64,000 nucleotides of DNA, taken from assembly GCF_902459735.1 (NCBI RefSeq), contig NZ_CABPRV010000007.1, forward strand, positions 62,001-126,000. The letters are read 5' to 3'. Below, piece after piece: positions 18,421 through 26,458 of the stretch (its first letter is position 1; every line of letters starts with the position of its first letter). The notes beneath the pieces are model-generated. The model did not search any database and was not told where the DNA came from. It saw nothing but the letters and a program-made list of their open reading frames with translations. The DNA is from Pandoraea capi. GTDB taxonomy: Bacteria > Pseudomonadota > Gammaproteobacteria > Burkholderiales > Burkholderiaceae. Both the position numbers and the translations under genes were made by a program.

Positions 18421-18445
18421 GAAAAAATGCCCCGGCAGGCGGGGC
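18421..18445 (-). terminator. Intrinsic terminator after tauX
   Basis: On the minus strand GCCCCG-CCTGC-CGGGGC followed by ATTTTTTC; it begins 30 bases after the tauX stop. It separates tauYX from xsc. Confidence 0.75.
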
Positions 18446-18474
18446 GGGAAATCCGGACATTCCACGGGGCGTGA

Positions 18475-18864
18475 TCAGAACGCCGGGCGGTCCTTGCGGA
18501 ACGCGTTCTTCACTTCGATCTTGCCGTCGCGCAGGGTGAAGACATCGACCATGCGCGCTTCGACGCGTGTGCCGTCCGCTTTCGTGCCGCGAAACGTCGA
18601 TTCCGAGACACCCCGGTCGCCGGTGACGAAATGGCTGCCTTCCGTCCAGGACGCGTCGGGAAAGTTTTCCCATGCGGACTGGAACGCGGCGCGCACGGCT
18701 TCGCGTCCTTCGAAGGTGCGCCCAAGCATGTCGGGGCCTGCTACGGCATGGAACACGCAGGTATCCGTCATGCATTCCATGAGGGCGTCGATGTCGTGGC
18801 GGTTCCAGGCGTCGTTGAAGGTCGTGAGCAACCGGATCGCGGCGGAGTCGTTCTGAGTCGTCAT
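18475..18864 (-). CDS. tauX: SnoaL/NTF2-like small protein, probable taurine dehydrogenase small subunit
   Basis: 129-aa protein of the cystatin-like/NTF2 fold (LLTTFNDAWNRHDIDALMECM opening, GREAVRAAFQSAWENFPD, DVFTLRDGKIEVKNAF near the end). Such a small protein accompanies the FAD subunit in the TauXY-type taurine dehydrogenase, which oxidises taurine to sulfoacetaldehyde and ammonia. It lies 43 bases downstream of the FAD oxidoreductase gene and upstream of xsc, so context supports tauX; on its own the fold would only say NTF2-like. The ATG at 18864 has a weak ribosome site (TGGAA); longer upstream frames overlap the tauY gene and are rejected. Confidence 0.75.
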   Translation of the reverse strand: MTTQNDSAAIRLLTTFNDAWNRHDIDALMECMTDTCVFHAVAGPDMLGRTFEGREAVRAAFQSAWENFPDASWTEGSHFVTGDRGVSESTFRGTKADGTRVEARMVDVFTLRDGKIEVKNAFRKDRPAF

Positions 18865-18907
18865 TGCAAATTCCAGAAAATCGGAGAAATCGGAGGAGGA
18901 GGCGAGA

Positions 18908-20338
18908 TCAACGCGCTTCGTCTTGCGCGTGGTATCGCTGATAGAGAAAGCGTTGGCCGATGCGGCGGAATGGCGCGAAGCCCTGCCATTGCACCGTGCC
19001 GAACACATTCGGGTATTGCAGCGCGGAGTCGTAGATCGGCAGATTCCACGACGGGTCGCGCTGGCCGGCGATGCGTTGCGCGAGGCGACGTCCGGCATGG
19101 GCCGAGAACGACACGCCGTTGCCGCCATACCCTACGGCGTAAAAGAGGCTCTGACGCGGATCGGGTTGCGTGACGCGCGGCATCATGTCGTGACTCACAT
19201 CGACCCAGCCCCACCACGAGTAGTCGATGCGAATGCCCCCCAGCGCAGGAAACTTGCGATGCAGGCCTTCGACCAGCACCGCCATATGTTTCGGATTCTG
19301 CGCATCGGCGCCGGTGATCGAACTGCGGCTGCCGATCTGCAAGCGGTTGTCGGGCAGCAGACGGTAGTAGTAGCGCAGCGTGCGGGTGTCGGTAATGACT
19401 TCGTGCGTGCGGAAGTTGGTCGCGGCGATCTCTTCGGGCGTGAGCACACGCGTGACGAGCGAGTTCGAGAGGATCGGCATGATCTTCGAGCGCAGTGCCT
19501 TCGTCACGTCGTTACGTGTGTAGCCGCCCGTGGCGAACGCGACCGCTTTGGCGCGCACCACTCCGCGCGGCGTGCGCACGTGGTGCACGCCATTGATCGT
19601 CTCGACACCCAGTACCGGTGTCGACGGATGCACCCGGGCGCCGAGCGCGCGCGCCATGCGCAGATAGCCGAAGGCGAGTTTGAGCGGGTGCACACCGATA
19701 CCGTCGGGTTCGTGCAGCGCGCCGCAATTCTCCTGATCGTTGACGTATTCCTCGCTGACTTCTTCGCGCGAGAGAATGCGAGTGTCGTAGCCGAACACGT
19801 CGTGCATGACCTTCGCCTCGTTGCGCAGGAAGTCCATCTTGCGGTCGCGGTGCGCGATGTAGAGATGGCCGCCGGGCTGCGGATCGCACTCCGGCACTTC
19901 GGCGATGAGCGACTTGAACGTGTTGAAGCCTTCGCGAATTTCGGCGTCCAGACGCAGTGCGGTCTCCTTGCCCCAGCGGTCGATCCATTGGGAGCGATAG
20001 AGACGCCCGCTTGCGTTCTGACCCTGACCGCCGTTGCGGCTGGTGCAGCCCCAGCAGGTCTGGTTGGCTTCGAGCACAGTGGCGCGAATGCCGTGTTCGC
20101 GCGCGAGGAAGAGGGCGGTGGACAGGCCGGTGAAGCCCGCACCGACGATGACGACGTCGACATCGGCGTCGCCCGCCAGCGGGCCATCGTCTTCCGGCGG
20201 CTCACCGGCGGTCGCGACCCAGTAAGTCGGCGCGTAGTCCATGCCCAGACCGGGACCGGACGAGACTAGCGGATCGTAAAGCGGATCGTACGGCGCTGCG
20301 GCGTGACGATCCAGCGCGAAGGATTCAATCGTACCCAC
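18908..20338 (-). CDS. tauY: FAD-dependent oxidoreductase (DAO family), probable taurine dehydrogenase large subunit
   Basis: 476-aa FAD amine oxidase/dehydrogenase of the glycine/D-amino-acid oxidase family; Rossmann GAGFTG at 66-71, LEANQTCWGCTSRNGGQ after it, and the C-terminal FYAVGYGGNGVSFSAHAGRRLA that closes the FAD site. Similar proteins include gamma-glutamylputrescine oxidase, but position as first gene of tauY-tauX, ahead of xsc-pta, favours taurine dehydrogenase. No taurine:pyruvate aminotransferase is present, which agrees. It starts with GTG at 20338, supported by CAGGAG seven bases upstream. A 12-base direct repeat near the 5' end encodes a duplicated YDPL. Conversion of taurine is inferred from context. 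Confidence 0.75.
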   Translation of the reverse strand: MGTIESFALDRHAAAPYDPLYDPLVSSGPGLGMDYAPTYWVATAGEPPEDDGPLAGDADVDVVIVGAGFTGLSTALFLAREHGIRATVLEANQTCWGCTSRNGGQGQNASGRLYRSQWIDRWGKETALRLDAEIREGFNTFKSLIAEVPECDPQPGGHLYIAHRDRKMDFLRNEAKVMHDVFGYDTRILSREEVSEEYVNDQENCGALHEPDGIGVHPLKLAFGYLRMARALGARVHPSTPVLGVETINGVHHVRTPRGVVRAKAVAFATGGYTRNDVTKALRSKIMPILSNSLVTRVLTPEEIAATNFRTHEVITDTRTLRYYYRLLPDNRLQIGSRSSITGADAQNPKHMAVLVEGLHRKFPALGGIRIDYSWWGWVDVSHDMMPRVTQPDPRQSLFYAVGYGGNGVSFSAHAGRRLAQRIAGQRDPSWNLPIYDSALQYPNVFGTVQWQGFAPFRRIGQRFLYQRYHAQDEAR

Positions 20339-20675
20339 GTCAGGCTCCTGAGGAAATGAGCCAATACTGCCAAGAACAATTTCGCGGGATTAGTACCACC
20401 GGCAACTTGTGATGGTGCCAGCGCAAAGCGGCACGGCTGCGGGGAATATGCCCTTTGCGCTGACGTCGGCTGGCACTATGGATGTTCGTCGTTTTGCGCC
20501 AAACGCGTCGCACTGGTCCTGCCCCTGCGATTCGCTGCGCGTTCGCCTTCTGGCACCACACTTTTCTGGCATGTGGCTCTAAACGGCGCGAATTTTGGCT
20601 GGGGATACTGACCCGGTCGAAAGGTTCGCGTCGCCATCCGGTGCGTGAGTCTGTCATGCGCAACGGAGATTGGAC
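20339..20675. promoter_or_regulatory. Divergent control region tauY / DUF3311-SSS operon
   Basis: 337 bases without a convincing gene. Nested inverted repeats GTGCCAGC (20415-20422) / GCTGGCAC (20469-20476) and GCGCAAAG (20421-20428) / CTTTGCGC (20453-20460) lie nearer tauY; two further CTGGCA copies occur at about 20550 and 20566, and ACTGGTCC at 20512-20519 is shared with the tauA-tauR gap. These are candidate operators for TauR or another regulator acting in both directions. Confidence 0.45.
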
Positions 20676-20876
20676 ATGCTCAGATTGTTGATTGGCCTTG
20701 GGTTGCCGTATCTCGGCGTGGTGGGACTGCTGCCGTGGGCGGCGTCCGTCGAGCGCTATGTGCTGGGCGTGCCCTTCGTCTACGGCTGGATCTTCCTGTG
20801 GTTCGTGCTGACGTCCGTGTGCCTGTGGCTGTGCTGGGCGCTCTTCGATAAGCACACCGCCGAAGCATCGGCGTGA
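20676..20876 (+). CDS. Small membrane protein, DUF3311 family
   Basis: 66 aa, two predicted transmembrane helices (about 3-20 and 30-55) with a short polar C-terminus. DUF3311 proteins are regularly encoded directly before a sodium:solute symporter and may be its accessory subunit; here the symporter gene starts 125 bases downstream. The ATG at 20676 follows CGGAGATT; a TTG six bases earlier is less likely. Confidence 0.8.
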   Translation: MLRLLIGLGLPYLGVVGLLPWAASVERYVLGVPFVYGWIFLWFVLTSVCLWLCWALFDKHTAEASA

Positions 20877-21001
20877 TGTCTCTTTTCCATTCCCGATGAT
20901 TCTCACGGCGTGACGCGCGCTCGCGTTACGCCTTCGATGGCGCACGCCGGTCGCTGCCGCGACTGACGCCGCCACGTTCCGCATTTCCGGAGACTGTGTC
21001 G

Positions 21002-22426
21002 ATGGCAACCCTCATCTTTGCCGGCTTCATCCTGTTGTCGGTCTATCTTGCGCTGCGAGCGCGTGGCGGACGCGGCCCGCAGAGCGTGCACGATTTCTTC
21101 GTGGCGTCGCGTCAGTTCGGCGCGTGGCTGGTGTTCTTCCTGGCTGCCGGAGAGATCTACAGCATCGGCACGATGGTCGGCTTTCCCGGCGGTATCTACG
21201 CGAAAGGACCGACCTACGGTGTCTGGTTCCTCGGCTACATCCTGCTGGCCTACCCGGTCGGGTATTTCCTCGGCCCGAAAATCTGGGATGCCGGCAAGCG
21301 CTACAACGCCATCACGTTGCCCGATCTGTTCAAGGGACACTTCGAGAGCCGCTTCCTCGAACTCGTTGTTGCGGTGACGGCCATCGTGTTCCTGCTGCCG
21401 TGGGGCCAGTTGCAGTTCACCGGACTCGTGGCGGCGCTCAAGGGGCTGGGGTGGAATTTCCAGCCGCTCTGGCTGATCTGCTTTTCCGCGATGCTGGCGT
21501 TCGTCTACATTGCGATTGCCGGGGTGCGTGCGTCTGCCTACATTGCTGTGCTCAAAGACGTGCTGATGGTGGCGGCCATCGTCATTACCGGCGTCGCGGT
21601 GGCGTGGGAGTCCGGCGTGACGCCCGTATTTCAGGCGGCGAGCGAACACGTGAGCAACGCGATGACCACGCAGCAACTCACGTTCGCGATGACGACCATC
21701 GTGTTCCAGTCGCTCGGCATGTACGTGATGCCGTTCGGCGTGCAGAACTTCTTCACCGCGAAGAGCGCGGCCACGATTCGTCGCACGCAGATCGCCATGC
21801 CGCTCTACATGCTGATGTATCCGTTCCTCGTGCTCGCGTCGTACTACGCGATCAGTCAGAACATTCAACTGGCCTCGCCGAACGAAGCGTTCTTCGCAGC
21901 GGTAACGCAGTTGCTGCCGTCGTGGCTTGTCGGCCTCGTGGCGGCCGGCGCCGCACTCTCGGGCCTGCTCGTGCTCGCCGGTATCTGCCTCGCGCTGGGC
22001 CCCATCGTCACGCGCAACATCCTGTCGGGCATGCCGGAGCATCGGCAGAAGGCTAGCTCGAAGGTCGTGATCGTGCTGTACCTGCTGGGCTCCATCGTCT
22101 TGACGCTGCTCACCCCAAATCTCATGCTCACGCTGATCAACATGGCGTATTACGGCGTGACGCAGTTCCTGCCGGGGGTGATCGCCGTGGTGTTCCGTCT
22201 GCGCGTGCGTGCGACGGCCATCGCTGCCGGCGTACTTGCCGGACAAGGGCTGGCGCTCGTGCTTTACTACAAGAATCCGGACCTCGGCGGCATCAACCTC
22301 GGGTTGATCTGCCTGGTGGTCAACGTCGTGGTGATCGCCGTGTTCAACCTGCTCCTTGGCAGCCGTCCTGCCCGCGCGATGGACTCCGGCGTCGGCGCGC
22401 TTTCCTCCTACAAGAAGTCACAATGA
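21002..22426 (+). CDS. Sodium:solute symporter (SSS family, monocarboxylate/PanF-like)
   Basis: 474-aa inner-membrane Na+ symporter with about 13 hydrophobic helices. Family signs: SVHDFFVASRQFGAWLVFFL and GEIYSIGTMVGFPGGIYAKG near helix 2, and the central DLFKGHFESRF. I place the start at the ATG 21002, ten bases after CCGGAG; GTG at 20996 is possible. Ends in ATGA overlap with the amidohydrolase gene, so it probably imports that enzyme's substrate. Substrate unknown; being divergent from tauY, an amide or ester of taurine or an unrelated acid are both possible. Confidence 0.88.
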   Translation: MATLIFAGFILLSVYLALRARGGRGPQSVHDFFVASRQFGAWLVFFLAAGEIYSIGTMVGFPGGIYAKGPTYGVWFLGYILLAYPVGYFLGPKIWDAGKRYNAITLPDLFKGHFESRFLELVVAVTAIVFLLPWGQLQFTGLVAALKGLGWNFQPLWLICFSAMLAFVYIAIAGVRASAYIAVLKDVLMVAAIVITGVAVAWESGVTPVFQAASEHVSNAMTTQQLTFAMTTIVFQSLGMYVMPFGVQNFFTAKSAATIRRTQIAMPLYMLMYPFLVLASYYAISQNIQLASPNEAFFAAVTQLLPSWLVGLVAAGAALSGLLVLAGICLALGPIVTRNILSGMPEHRQKASSKVVIVLYLLGSIVLTLLTPNLMLTLINMAYYGVTQFLPGVIAVVFRLRVRATAIAAGVLAGQGLALVLYYKNPDLGGINLGLICLVVNVVVIAVFNLLLGSRPARAMDSGVGALSSYKKSQ

Positions 22427-24090
22427 CAGACAGAGACAACACCGCCCGGCGTGGCGACGACATTCGCGTGTACGTCGCCCGCAAGATCCTGACCATGAAT
22501 CCCGCGCAGCCGGTCGCGACGCACGTTGCCGTGTGCGATGGCCGGATCCTCGCCGTCGGCGGTATCGAAGACGTGCGCCGCTGGACCGACGCGACGCCCA
22601 TCGAGACGCTGCGCGACAAGGTGCTGATGCCGGGCCTCGTGGAAGGCCATTGCCACCTGATGGAAGGCGCGATGTGGGACGCTGTCTATGTCGGCTACTA
22701 CGACCGGCGTGGCCCCGACGGGCATCTGTGGGAAGGGTTGAAGACGCCGTCGGACGTGCTCGCACGCCTGCACGAGGCCGAGCAGCGGATGACCGACGCG
22801 CACAAGCCTCTGCTTGCATGGGGCTACGATCCGATCTTCTTCAAGGACGCCCCGCTCGTCGCGCGTGATATCGATGCCGTCTCGATGACACGCCCCGTCG
22901 CGATCTTGCATGCGAGCGTGCATCTGATGAACGTCAATACGCCGATGCTGGACCTCGCCGGTATCGATGGCGACACGGACGTCGAAGGTATCGTGATGGG
23001 TGCCGATGGCGAGCCCACCGGCGAATTGCAGGAGTTCGCGGCCATGTTTCCGGTGTATCGCGTGATCGGCGAGGGACTGTCGATTGCCGCGAGCGAGAGT
23101 CCGCGCGCAATCTGGAACTTCGGACGTGTCGCGCAGCTCGCCGGCGTGACGACGGCGACCGACCTCGTCAACGACCTGACGCCGTCGGGCAACGCGAACC
23201 TGCATGACGCGACGGCCGATCCCAGCTATCCGATTCGCATCGTCCCGGCGTTCGCGCCGCAGCGGTGTCCGGAAGGTGGCCCGCAGCGCGTGTTGAGCGC
23301 GCGCGAGGGCAATACCGACAAGTTGCACTACGGTCCCATCAAGTTCATCGTCGACGGCTCGATTCAAGGATTCACCGCACGATTGCGCTGGCCGGGATAT
23401 CACAACGGCAAGCCCAACGGGCTCTGGCTGATTGCGCCGTCGCAACTGGTCGAGACGTTTCTGCCGTTCCATGCCGCGGGTCTGCAACTTCACATCCATA
23501 CCAATGGCGACGAAGCCACCGATGTCGTGCTCGACGCGATCGAGGCGCTGCTGGAGAAGCACCCGCGCACGGATCACCGCCACACGTTGCAGCATTGTCA
23601 GATGGCCGACGTCGCACAGCTCACACGCGCGCAGCGGCTCGGCATGTGCGTGAATTTCTTCGCGAATCACGTCTACTACTGGGGCGACGCGCATTACGAG
23701 CAGACGATGGGCCCGGATCGTGCCAACCGGATGGATGCCGCCGAGATCGCGCGTCAGATCGGTTTGCCGTTCGCGCTGCATTCGGATGCGCCCATCACGC
23801 AGCTCAATCCGCTGTTCACTGCGTGGTGCGCGGTGAAGCGGGAGACATCGTCGGGGCGCGTGCTGGGCGAGTCGTTGTGCCTGCCGGTCGACGACGCCTT
23901 GCGCGCGATCACGCTCGGTGCCGCTTTCTCGTTGGGGATGGATCATCTGATCGGCAGCATCGAAGTGGGCAAGTATGCCGACTTCGCCGTGCTGGAGGAC
24001 GATCCGCATGAGGTCCCCGTCGACGCACTTCGTCAGATGCCCGTGTGGGGCACGGTGCTGGGTGGCGAGATTTTCCGCGCACCGGCATGA
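22423..24090 (+). CDS. Metal-dependent amidohydrolase, YtcJ/NfdA-like
   Basis: 555-aa hydrolase of the amidohydrolase superfamily; members remove formyl or acyl groups from N-substituted amides. Metal ligands are visible as HCH (76-78) after MPGLVEG, a Lys in IKFIVDGSIQG, His in QLHIHTNGD, HC in TLQHCQMAD and the closing HSDAP Asp. The composite beta-sandwich residues (KILTMN at the start, GKYADFAVLE at the end) are also present. It overlaps the symporter gene before it and the GTPase gene after it by ATGA each, so three proteins are made together. Uncleaved substrate is unknown; NfdA-type deformylation or N-acyl cleavage is the family-level expectation. Confidence 0.88.
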   Translation: MTDRDNTARRGDDIRVYVARKILTMNPAQPVATHVAVCDGRILAVGGIEDVRRWTDATPIETLRDKVLMPGLVEGHCHLMEGAMWDAVYVGYYDRRGPDGHLWEGLKTPSDVLARLHEAEQRMTDAHKPLLAWGYDPIFFKDAPLVARDIDAVSMTRPVAILHASVHLMNVNTPMLDLAGIDGDTDVEGIVMGADGEPTGELQEFAAMFPVYRVIGEGLSIAASESPRAIWNFGRVAQLAGVTTATDLVNDLTPSGNANLHDATADPSYPIRIVPAFAPQRCPEGGPQRVLSAREGNTDKLHYGPIKFIVDGSIQGFTARLRWPGYHNGKPNGLWLIAPSQLVETFLPFHAAGLQLHIHTNGDEATDVVLDAIEALLEKHPRTDHRHTLQHCQMADVAQLTRAQRLGMCVNFFANHVYYWGDAHYEQTMGPDRANRMDAAEIARQIGLPFALHSDAPITQLNPLFTAWCAVKRETSSGRVLGESLCLPVDDALRAITLGAAFSLGMDHLIGSIEVGKYADFAVLEDDPHEVPVDALRQMPVWGTVLGGEIFRAPA

Positions 24091-25085
24091 CGACCACGTC
24101 AATGTCCAGCTCGATGTCCGCCGACAAGCCAGGTCGCGCACCGGTGCCGATGATCGTGCTGGGCGGCTATCTCGGGGCGGGCAAGACGACCATCGTCAAT
24201 GCGTTGCTTCGTAACGCGGATGGCTTGCGAATCACGGTGCTGGTGAACGACTTCGGATCGATCAACGTCGACGCCTCGCTCATTCGAGAGCGAGGCGACG
24301 ACGTGATCGGTCTCGAGAACGGATGCGTGTGCTGCACCATCGGCGGCCGCCTCGTCGAGACGCTGATCGCCATCGGCGAGCGCGAGGTGCGTCCTGACCT
24401 GTTAGTGATCGAAGCCAGCGGCGTGTCCGATCCGATGCGCATCGCGCAGGTGGGGCTGCTCGACAAGGCGTTCCGCTTGCATGGCATCGTAGTGGCGGTC
24501 GATGCACAAGGTATCGGGCAGACGCTGGCTGATCGTTATGTCGGCGACATCGCGCAGAAGCAGCTCATGGCGGCAAGCACGCTGGTGATGACGAAGACGG
24601 ATCTCGTCGCGCCCGACACGCTGCAATCGCTACGCGAACGGCTAGCCGAACTCGGTGCAACGCAGGTGGTTGTAACGGCGAACAACGGCGTCGTGCCACC
24701 CGCCATTCTGTTTCCGGATGAGGCGCTGGCACTGCCGGGGTGGCTGGGCGGACGACCGATGCGCATCTCCGGACATGCGTTGCCCGCAGGCTTACGAAGC
24801 TTTGTGTGGCGAGTCAATGGCGTGTCGGATCGTCATCGTCTGAAAGCGGCATTGACGATGTACCCGGGAAAACTCCTGCGGGCGAAGGGATTCGTGAACC
24901 TGGCTTCGGGCGGTGCGAGCGAGGTTCATGTGGTCGGTACACGGGTGGCGATCTCAAAGCGGCCCAACCTGACATTGCACGAATCGTCGATGGTCTTCAT
25001 CGGCGTGCTGTCGGACGACGACGTTGCGCGCCTTGACGACGCATTGCAGGCCACGCTGACCGAGCCATCGCCCAGCGAGGCGTAG
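24087..25085 (+). CDS. COG0523 (CobW/P47K) GTPase metallochaperone
   Basis: 332-aa GTPase that inserts or protects metal in client proteins. Walker A GGYLGAGKTT (26-35), the signature metal site CVCC (80-83) in ENGCVCCTIGGR, Walker B region LLVIEASGVSDP, and G4 TKTD are present, followed by a CobW C-terminal domain. The N-terminus (1-15) is Ser/Thr/Met-rich. ATGA overlap with the amidohydrolase suggests that this zinc- or other metal-dependent enzyme is the client. Not a cobalamin gene by context. Confidence 0.9.
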   Translation: MTTTSMSSSMSADKPGRAPVPMIVLGGYLGAGKTTIVNALLRNADGLRITVLVNDFGSINVDASLIRERGDDVIGLENGCVCCTIGGRLVETLIAIGEREVRPDLLVIEASGVSDPMRIAQVGLLDKAFRLHGIVVAVDAQGIGQTLADRYVGDIAQKQLMAASTLVMTKTDLVAPDTLQSLRERLAELGATQVVVTANNGVVPPAILFPDEALALPGWLGGRPMRISGHALPAGLRSFVWRVNGVSDRHRLKAALTMYPGKLLRAKGFVNLASGGASEVHVVGTRVAISKRPNLTLHESSMVFIGVLSDDDVARLDDALQATLTEPSPSEA

Positions 25086-25155
25086 ACGAATTCAGAAAGG
25101 ATCGGGCGACAGGGCGTTCTAGTCTGGAATGATTCCATTCCAGGTGTCGACGATC

Positions 25156-26379
25156 ATGCCTCCTATCACCTCAGTCAGCGGCTGTAACTTCCCGATCGCC
25201 GGCTATCCCGACGCCAAGTTGAGCGAGCGGCGCCTGAATGCGCGGGAACGGTTCGACGCGGACATGACATCCGGAGCGCCGGTGCCGGGCGACGTCTACG
25301 AGCGCTTCATCCACGACTTCAGTTATATGGGGCCGATAGACATCGCCATCGACGTGTTCAGGAACGGCGATGCCAAAATGCAGGCGCTGCGCGCGGCAGC
25401 GCTGGGGCACATCGCGTCTTACCCAGAGGGGCGTCAATTTCTGGCGCCTCGGGATCGCCGACTTTCCCATTCAACGTTGGATCCGTCGAAACACCTGTTG
25501 AGACGGATCGCGCCGGAGACCCGGCGGAAAATGCTCACGACCGCCGAGGTCGACGCGCAAGGGAAAATCATCCTGACGATTCCGGGAAGTCAAATACGTT
25601 TTCCTTTGACCGAGGCTTGCTTCACGGGCAAGCAGGCGGAACTCACGACAGACGAATGTCTGGCGCTGCTGCTTGCGAAGGATGAGAAAAGGCAGACGCT
25701 GTTGGCGCGTGCCGCGAGCCTCGATCCGGCTTCCCATGATTCGGCCCCGTACTTGCAGGTGTGGTGGCATCTGCTCGACGCCGTCGTGACCGAGACCGCG
25801 TTCAGCCGTAAAGCGAAAAACGTGGACTATCAGTGCGTGGCAACCCTGTTCCAACGCGCAGGGAAGTGCGATATGGACGCGAATCAGCGAGTGCAGGTTC
25901 TGCGCGGTAGTGGCCATGCGCTGTGTCGAGCCGAACTGTGGAGCGAGTCGGCACGGGAATTCGTGGATTTGGCGGGCTTCTACGAGACGTACCGCCGTGA
26001 GAGCATCACGAGGCTGCCTCCCGACGAAAGGCGGGTGCTTGAGTTTCAGGCATCCTCGGCCTATCTTCGGTCGGCCGAGCTTTTCATTCGGGGCAACGAC
26101 ACCGCTTCGGCTTTGAGCAGCGTTGACATGGCGTGGCGTGGATTCGAGCGCCTGCTGCAAACCGGGGAGCATCGATTCGTGATGGATCTCGCCGATCGAT
26201 TCCACAAATGCTATCTGCACATCGACAAAGGGGCCGAGGCGCAAGTCTTTGCTGCCACGGTGTTGCCTTCTGCGCGTGAGATCGGGTTGCCGGGCACGAT
26301 TGCCGAATGGGAGAGCAGAGCTGCCGTGCCTGAAACGCATGTGGCCGACATCGCGCCGGATGGGAAGAAGGCGCAATAG
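25156..26379 (+). CDS. Unknown protein, member 1 of three tandem paralogues
   Basis: No recognised family. 407 aa, soluble, mostly helical, no signal peptide or membrane segment. It shares with the next two genes an N-terminal NFPxxxYPxxxLSERRL-type box (11-27), a following block around FSYMGPIDIAIDVFRNGD ... GHIASYPEGRQFL, a beta-like segment KIILTIPGSQIRFPL, and a helical C-terminal half that could be TPR-like. I use ATG 25156 because MPP then aligns with the MP starts of the paralogues; an ATG at 25129 is in frame. Located 70 bases after the COG0523 gene. The combination of an N-terminal conserved box and paralogue array is seen in some secreted effector families; this is speculation. Confidence 0.75.
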   Translation: MPPITSVSGCNFPIAGYPDAKLSERRLNARERFDADMTSGAPVPGDVYERFIHDFSYMGPIDIAIDVFRNGDAKMQALRAAALGHIASYPEGRQFLAPRDRRLSHSTLDPSKHLLRRIAPETRRKMLTTAEVDAQGKIILTIPGSQIRFPLTEACFTGKQAELTTDECLALLLAKDEKRQTLLARAASLDPASHDSAPYLQVWWHLLDAVVTETAFSRKAKNVDYQCVATLFQRAGKCDMDANQRVQVLRGSGHALCRAELWSESAREFVDLAGFYETYRRESITRLPPDERRVLEFQASSAYLRSAELFIRGNDTASALSSVDMAWRGFERLLQTGEHRFVMDLADRFHKCYLHIDKGAEAQVFAATVLPSAREIGLPGTIAEWESRAAVPETHVADIAPDGKKAQ

Positions 26380-26458
26380 GGCACGGCGATTCGTGATAGT
26401 TGAGCGTCCGGGGAGGGGCGCAGACTGCTCACATCGGGTTCTCAACGAGGCGACGCTC

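Noticed and set aside
20340-21008. A 222-codon minus-strand frame in the tauY-DUF3311 gap
   Set aside because: Crosses the DUF3311 gene, has no recognisable fold and covers a region full of operator-like repeats.
22408-24141. A 577-codon open frame antisense to the amidohydrolase gene
   Set aside because: Shadow frame; residues mirror the codon pattern of the real gene.
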